From assembly GCA_963805915.1 (NCBI GenBank), contig CAWDWD010000007.1:1-64000 (forward strand): a stretch of 64,000 nt of DNA, given 5' to 3'. The notes under the pieces are model-generated. The model was not told the origin of the DNA, did not search any database, and worked only from the letters and a program-made list of their open reading frames with translations. Source of the DNA: JAEULH01 sp963805915 (lineage in GTDB: Bacteria > Pseudomonadota > Alphaproteobacteria > Rhodospirillales > Defluviicoccaceae). Numbering within the stretch: the first letter of the stretch is position 1; each line of letters starts with the position of its first letter. Shown here in pieces: positions 59,229-64,000 of the stretch. The translations under genes and the position numbers were made by a program.

Positions 59229-60626
59229 ATGGTCGAACCCGAACGGATCCGCCGGCTCAACGACAAGCCCGAGCGCGACGGCGCCTATGTTCTGTACTGG
59301 ATGCAGCAGTCCCAGCGCGCGGCCTGCAATCCGGCGCTGGAACTGGCCGCGGGCCTCGCCAATGACCGGGGCCTGCCGCTGGTTGTCGGCTTCGGGCTGA
59401 TGGACGACTACCCCGACGCCAACGCGCGGCATTATACCTTCATGCTCCAGGGTTTGCGCGAGGTCGCGGGCGCGTTGGCCGCGCGCGGCATCGCCTTCGT
59501 CATCCGCCGCGGCGCACCCGACGCGATCGCCGGCGAACTCGCCGAGGACGCCGCGGCGTGCGTGTGTGACGCAGGCTACCTCCGTCACCAGCGGCTGTGG
59601 CGGCGCAATGTCGCCGAAGGCGCCGAATGCCCGGTCATCCGGGTCGAGGGCGACGTGGTCGTGCCGGTGGCGACGGCGTCGGCCAAGGACGAATACGCCG
59701 CGCGCACCATCCGGCCAAAGATCCTCAAGCACCGCGATCATTTCATTGCGGCGCCGGACGAACCGGAGCTGGCGCGCGATGCGTCGGGCCTGGGGTTGGC
59801 CTCGACCATCGATCTCGATGACGTCGATGCCGCCGTCGCCGCCCTCAAGCTCGACACCTCCGTCGGGCCGGTGCGCCGGTTCGTGGGCGGTACGGCCGAG
59901 GCCCGCCGCCGGCTCGACGCCTTCATCGAAGGCGATCTCGCGGGCTATGGCGGCGGGCGCAACGAGCCGGCCGACTGGCGCTGCTCGTTCATGAGCCCGT
60001 ACCTGCACTTCGGCCAGATCTCGCCGGTCGAAATCGCGCTGGCGGTGCGCGTCGCAAACAAGGCCGGCGGCGACGATCGGGCGTCGTATCTCGAGGAACT
60101 GATCGTGCGGCGCGAACTTTCGATGAATTTCGCCGCCTACAACCGCCACTACGACCGCTACGATGGCGTGCCCGAGTGGGCCCGGCGCAGCCTCGCCGCG
60201 CATGCCGGCGACCGCCGCGAGCACCTCTACGACGCCGAAGCGCTGGCACGCGCCGAGACCCACGATCCGTACTGGAACGCGGCGATGCGCGAGATGGTCC
60301 ACACCGGCTTCATGCACAACTACATGCGAATGTACTGGGCCAAGAAGATCCTCGAATGGTCGGCCGATCCCGAGAGCGCGTTCCATACCACCCTGACGCT
60401 CAATAACCGCTATTTTCTCGACGGCCGCGACGCCAACTCCTACGCCAACATCGCGTGGTGTTTCGGCCTGCACGATCGGGCTTGGACCGAACGTCCGATC
60501 TTCGGCAAGATCCGCTACATGAACGCGGCCGGGCTTGCGCGGAAGTTCGATATGCGACGCTATGGCGACGCCGTCGGCGAGCTTGTCGCGGCGGAACAAG
60601 ACGCGGGCGACGACGGGCGACGATAG
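59229..60626 (+). CDS. phr: Class II deoxyribodipyrimidine photolyase
   Basis: An intact 465-residue flavoprotein that reverses cyclobutane pyrimidine dimers with blue light. GAYVLYWMQQSQRAACNPALELA is the class II N-terminal photolyase-fold signature. The FAD domain shows WRCSFMSPYLHFGQISPVEIAL, EELIVRRELSMNFAAYN, AETHDPYWNAAMREMVHTGFMHNYMRMYWAKKILEW and LNNRYFLDGRDANSYANIAWCFGLHDRAW, all class II hallmarks. The AAGGAG ribosome site sits rather far (11 bases) upstream. The stop is TAG. The next gene starts 47 bases on. Confidence 0.95.
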   Translation: MVEPERIRRLNDKPERDGAYVLYWMQQSQRAACNPALELAAGLANDRGLPLVVGFGLMDDYPDANARHYTFMLQGLREVAGALAARGIAFVIRRGAPDAIAGELAEDAAACVCDAGYLRHQRLWRRNVAEGAECPVIRVEGDVVVPVATASAKDEYAARTIRPKILKHRDHFIAAPDEPELARDASGLGLASTIDLDDVDAAVAALKLDTSVGPVRRFVGGTAEARRRLDAFIEGDLAGYGGGRNEPADWRCSFMSPYLHFGQISPVEIALAVRVANKAGGDDRASYLEELIVRRELSMNFAAYNRHYDRYDGVPEWARRSLAAHAGDRREHLYDAEALARAETHDPYWNAAMREMVHTGFMHNYMRMYWAKKILEWSADPESAFHTTLTLNNRYFLDGRDANSYANIAWCFGLHDRAWTERPIFGKIRYMNAAGLARKFDMRRYGDAVGELVAAEQDAGDDGRR

Positions 60627-60673
60627 GGTGGACGCGGGCGCTGGCGGCGGAAGATAGGCGAGGGGAGCTAAAG

Positions 60674-63511
60674 ATGGCGGGCGAAGTCTCTTCGGCGGGC
60701 ATTAGCGGCGGGATCGGCGGCGGGGTTGACCGCAGCATCGAGACTCTGCAGGCGCTGGCGCGCGGCCTTGGCGGCCGTGGCGGGCGCGAGGCGATCGCCG
60801 CGTTCCGCCGCGACGGTGAGCAGCGGCTGAGCTTCGCCGAGCTCGCCGAGACCGTAGAGCAGCTGGCCCGGGGTCTCGCGGCGCGGGGCCTGGGCCGGGG
60901 CGAGTGCGCGCTGATCTGCGCCACCAACCGGCCGGAATGGATCTTCATTGCCCTCGCGGTCTTCCGCGCCGGGGCGACGGTGGTCCCCGTTGACGCCCAG
61001 ATGGCCGACCGCGCGCTCACCCACGTGCTCGGCGACAGCGGCGCCAAGATCGTCTTCGCGACCCTGGCCGAGGCCGAGCGTATCCGCGCCCTGCCGCCGC
61101 CCGCCGGCGTCGAGATCATCCTGCTCGCCGACCAGGCCGATGGCGCCACCGGCTGGAAGACGCTGCTCGGCTGCGAGCCTCGGCCACTGCCGGAGGTGGC
61201 CGCCGGCGACATCGCCGCATTGTTCTATACCTCCGGCACCACCGGCGTGCCGAAGGGGGTCCCGCTGACCCACCGCAATATCTGTTTCCAGATCAACATG
61301 CTGCTCGCCTCGGGGATCGTGAACGCGCAAGACCGGGTGCTGTTGCCGCTGCCGTTCCATCACGCCTATCCATTCGTGGTCGGCATCCTGACCGCCTTGG
61401 CCGGCGGTATGCCGCTGATCCTGCCTCGGGCGCTGACGGGGCCGCAGATCGTTGAAGCGATCCGCACCGGCCACGCGACCCTGATTATCGGCGTGCCGCG
61501 CCTTTACACCGCCATGTTCACCGGGATCGCCGGGCGGGTGACCTCGCGCGGGCGGATCGCCGCCGGGCTATTCCGCTCGCTGTTATGGTTCAGCGGGATC
61601 GTGCGCCGGCGCTTCGGCGTGGTCATCGGCCGGCGCGTCTTCGCGAGCCTGCACGATACCGTCGGTCCCGGCTTGCGCCTTTTCGTCTCGGGCGGCGCCG
61701 CGCTCGGTCCCGAGCTCGCCTGGAACCTACAGGCGCTGGGCTGGACCGTCACCACCGGCTACGGCCTGACCGAAACGGCGCCGTTGCTGACGATCTGCAT
61801 GCCGGAGACCGGCCGGCTTGACCGCGCCGGCAAGCCGGTCGAGGGCGTCGAGGTGCGCATCGATCACGCCGCCCTGGCCGAGCGCGGCGGCGAGACGGGC
61901 GCGGACGTGCCGGACGGCGCGGACGATAGCGCGCGGCGCGGCGGCAGCGAGTTGGGCGAAGTTCTTGCGCGCGGCCCCAACGTTTTCTCGGGCTATCTCA
62001 ACCTGCCGGAGGAAACCGCACGCGCGATCGACGCCGACGGCTGGTTTCACACCGGCGATCTCGGCGCCTTCGACGGTGACGGTAACCTCATGCTTAGCGG
62101 CCGGCTCTCGACCATGATCGTCACCGAGGGCGGCAAGAATGTCCACCCCGAGGATGTCGAGGAGGCCTATCAGGCGAGCCCGCTCATCCGCGAGATCGTC
62201 GTTCTCGAACGCGATCACCGGTTGGCCGGGCTGATCGTCCCGGAAACCAAGGCGCTTCCCGGCGGCGGCGATCCGGGCGCCGCGCGCGAGGCCGTCGGCC
62301 GCGCCCTCCAGGAGATCTCGCGCAAGCTGCCGTCCTACCAGCGGATCGGCGACTTCGCCTTGACCACCGAGACCCTGCCGCGCACCCGCCTCGGCAAGCC
62401 GCGTCGTCATCTGCTTGGCGAGCGCTACGACAAGGCCGCGCGCGGCGAGGCGCCGACCGCCGAACGCAAGGAGCCGGTCGCGATCGAGCAGATGACCGCC
62501 GAGGACCGAACCCTGCTCGAGGACGACGCGGTGCGGGCGGCCTGGGGGTGGCTCGCCGAGAAGTTCCCCGAAAACGCGCTCAAGCCCGACAGCAACATCC
62601 AGCTCGACCTCGGCGTCAACTCGATGGAATGGCTCAATCTCACCTTGGAAATCGCCCAGCGCACCGGGATCGAGCTCGACGAGGGCGCAATCGCGCGGAT
62701 CGAGACCGTTCGCGATCTGCTCGTCGAGGTCGGCCAGGGCGCCACCTCGGCCGGCGATCGCGGAGCCCTGCTGGAGGACCCCGAGGCGTCGGTCCGCGAG
62801 TCCGATCGTCGCTGGATCGCGCCGCTGTCGCCGGCCCAGATCCGGGTCGCGCGGGCCTTTTTTGTCATCAACGGCTTTATCATGAGGCGGCTGTTCCGCC
62901 TTGAGGTCAGTGGGCTCGACAATCTTCCGCCCACGGGGCCTTACGTGATCGCGCCGACCCACGCCAGCCTGCTCGACCCGTTCGCCATCGGCGGCGCGCT
63001 CGACTACGCGCTGCTGCGCAACACATTCTGGGCCGGCTGGACCGGGATCGCCTTCACCACCCCGCTGCACCGATGGTTCAGCAGGATCTGCCAGGTGGTC
63101 CCGATCGATCCCGACCGCGCCGTCGTCTCCAGCCTTGCATTGGGCGCGGCCGTGCTCAAGCGCGGCCACAATCTCATCTGGTTTCCCGAGGGCGAGCGCT
63201 CGCCCACCGGCCGGCTCCAGGAGTTCCGCGCCGGCCTCGGGCTGCTGCTCGACCACGCCCCGGTTCCGGTGGTCCCGGTGGTGATCGAGGGCGCCTTTGC
63301 GGCTTGGCCGAGGCAGCGCACGCTGCCGCGGTTCAGGCCGATCCGAGTGCGCTTCCACCCGCCGGTCGAGCCGAAGGCCCTGGGCGAAAGCGCCACCGGC
63401 GAAACCCCGCAGGCTCGCATCGCCCGGGCCCTGCACGCCCACGTCGAGGGCCTGATCGCCGCCCAGACGGCTTCGGCGGCTTCGGGCGAAGGCCGTGACG
63501 CGCCGGCCTAG
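60674..63511 (+). CDS. AMP-ligase / acyl-carrier / acyltransferase fusion
   Basis: An intact 945-residue protein with three modules. Residues 30-570: acyl-AMP ligase, with the P-loop-like ALFYTSGTTGVPKGVPLTHRN at about 184, TGYGLTETAPLL, and DGWFHTGDLGAFDGDGNLMLSGR. Residues about 620-700: carrier protein, with LDLGVNSMEWLNL, Ser at about 650 for phosphopantetheine. Residues about 735-930: PlsC-type acyltransferase with the HX4D box THASLLDPF at about 762 and FPEGERSPTGRL. The protein likely activates a fatty acid, holds it on its own carrier and transfers it to an acceptor, e.g. a lysophospholipid, at the membrane. It resembles Aas-type and lipid-remodelling enzymes but carries its own carrier domain. 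Confidence 0.9.
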   Translation: MAGEVSSAGISGGIGGGVDRSIETLQALARGLGGRGGREAIAAFRRDGEQRLSFAELAETVEQLARGLAARGLGRGECALICATNRPEWIFIALAVFRAGATVVPVDAQMADRALTHVLGDSGAKIVFATLAEAERIRALPPPAGVEIILLADQADGATGWKTLLGCEPRPLPEVAAGDIAALFYTSGTTGVPKGVPLTHRNICFQINMLLASGIVNAQDRVLLPLPFHHAYPFVVGILTALAGGMPLILPRALTGPQIVEAIRTGHATLIIGVPRLYTAMFTGIAGRVTSRGRIAAGLFRSLLWFSGIVRRRFGVVIGRRVFASLHDTVGPGLRLFVSGGAALGPELAWNLQALGWTVTTGYGLTETAPLLTICMPETGRLDRAGKPVEGVEVRIDHAALAERGGETGADVPDGADDSARRGGSELGEVLARGPNVFSGYLNLPEETARAIDADGWFHTGDLGAFDGDGNLMLSGRLSTMIVTEGGKNVHPEDVEEAYQASPLIREIVVLERDHRLAGLIVPETKALPGGGDPGAAREAVGRALQEISRKLPSYQRIGDFALTTETLPRTRLGKPRRHLLGERYDKAARGEAPTAERKEPVAIEQMTAEDRTLLEDDAVRAAWGWLAEKFPENALKPDSNIQLDLGVNSMEWLNLTLEIAQRTGIELDEGAIARIETVRDLLVEVGQGATSAGDRGALLEDPEASVRESDRRWIAPLSPAQIRVARAFFVINGFIMRRLFRLEVSGLDNLPPTGPYVIAPTHASLLDPFAIGGALDYALLRNTFWAGWTGIAFTTPLHRWFSRICQVVPIDPDRAVVSSLALGAAVLKRGHNLIWFPEGERSPTGRLQEFRAGLGLLLDHAPVPVVPVVIEGAFAAWPRQRTLPRFRPIRVRFHPPVEPKALGESATGETPQARIARALHAHVEGLIAAQTASAASGEGRDAPA

Positions 63512-63933
63512 ACCAGCCGGGCGTTGAGGGTGATTTCGGGGCCGGCGAGGGCTTTCGAGACCGGGCAGCCGACCTTGGTCTTCTCGGCGTGGTCGCGGAA
63601 GGTGGCCTCGTCGATGCCGGGGACGCGGGCTTCGACCTCGATCTCGATGCGCGGAATCTCGAAACCGTCGCCGGCCTTGGCCAGGTGAACCACGGCCTTG
63701 GTCTCGACCCGTTCCGGCTTGAAGCCGGCGCTGGCGAGGCTATGCGCGAGCGCCATGGAAAAGCATCCGGCGTGAGCGGCGCCGAGCAACTCTTCCGGGT
63801 TGGTCCCGGCGCCGTTCTCGAAGCGGGACTGGAACGAGTACTGGCCCCGGTAGGCACCGCTGCCCAAGGCCATTTCGCCGTCGCCGCCCATCAGATCGCC
63901 GTTCCAGGTCGCGTTCGCGGTGCGTTGCGTCAT
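63508..63933 (-). CDS. osmC: OsmC-family thiol peroxidase
   Basis: An intact 141-residue protein MTQRTANATWNGDLMGGDG. GTNPEELLGAAHAGCFSMALAHSL carries the first reactive Cys, and VGCPVSKALAGPEITLNARLV carries the second. These are the OsmC hallmarks. OsmC reduces organic hydroperoxides under osmotic and oxidative stress as a homodimer. Its 3' end overlaps the convergent ligase gene by four bases. OhrA-type members differ in the loop lengths, so OsmC proper is the better fit. Confidence 0.93.
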   Translation of the reverse strand: MTQRTANATWNGDLMGGDGEMALGSGAYRGQYSFQSRFENGAGTNPEELLGAAHAGCFSMALAHSLASAGFKPERVETKAVVHLAKAGDGFEIPRIEIEVEARVPGIDEATFRDHAEKTKVGCPVSKALAGPEITLNARLV

Positions 63934-64000
63934 CGTCTTCTCCCGACATCCATTTACAGAGCATGCCGGTAATGTAGCGCTCGCAGGCGCACGGCGCCTT

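Noticed and set aside
61727..63442. A 571-codon minus-strand frame inside the ligase fusion
   Set aside because: Antisense shadow of a well-supported gene; it has no family features or ribosome site.

Overview
The window is GC-rich DNA (apart from an AT-richer patch at about 45.2-47.5 kb) from what looks like an alphaproteobacterium, possibly a Rhodospirillales relative. That placement is inferred from base composition and gene content (class I and class II fumarases, a cytidylate-kinase-like protein, a class II photolyase, a long acyl-ligase/acyltransferase fusion). I could not test it by search.

Layout. 1-7.75 kb is core chromosome: fumA-like, alpha/beta hydrolase, fumC, a LysE-type exporter, a DUF1127-like small protein, an AtpR-like membrane protein, rpmJ, an ISAs1-family element with a 10-bp target duplication, and a cytidylate-kinase-like gene. 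At 7917-7992 is an intact tRNA-Thr(TGT). A 45-bp copy of its 3' part recurs at 44518-44562, next to a tyrosine integrase (43082-44278). The 36.6 kb between these repeats is therefore an integrated genomic island.

The island is a defence island. From left to right it carries: a TIR-STAND-FGE/C-type-lectin gene (A); an overlapping TIR + SLOG pair; a second TIR-STAND-FGE gene (B); a MITE; an IS5-family element; a two-gene unit of a protein with four hydrophobic helical repeats plus a metacaspase; a truncated TIR-STAND paralogue (D); a third, intact TIR-STAND-FGE gene (C); a class 1 DISARM locus (drmD, drmMI, drmA, drmB, with no drmC seen) that encloses a DUF4258/DUF2283 pair and an XRE-ImmA plus PIN-like pair behind a palindromic operator array; then a compact replication/excision cluster (primase-helicase, zinc-ribbon primase-like protein, small protein, AlpA-like HTH) and the integrase. 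Short repeats that look like integrase arm sites lie beside both attachment sites.

Right of the island, 44.6-48.1 kb is an AT-richer, scrambled patch: a pentapeptide-repeat gene split by an IS1595 element, and a truncated transposase. From 48.2 kb to the end is largely intact core chromosome: GtrA, a polyprenyl-sugar glycosyltransferase, a ChbG/YdjC deacetylase, ParDE, an MFS transporter, a CBS protein, a BtuF-like protein, a putative small RNA behind a perfect CRP-type palindrome, a group II intron with its maturase, a LytM-like lipoprotein, a methyltransferase, a glycosyltransferase, a photolyase, an AMP-ligase/ACP/acyltransferase fusion and OsmC.

Reading frames are broken very unevenly. 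In 0-4.7 kb and 24-38.7 kb most genes carry many breaks that look mainly like single-base insertions; 16.9-23.8 kb and 48-64 kb are nearly clean. Because conserved metabolic genes suffer as much as accessory ones, I think uncorrected consensus errors are more likely than true decay. Broken genes are typed 'pseudogene' here only to show that the sequence as given is not open.
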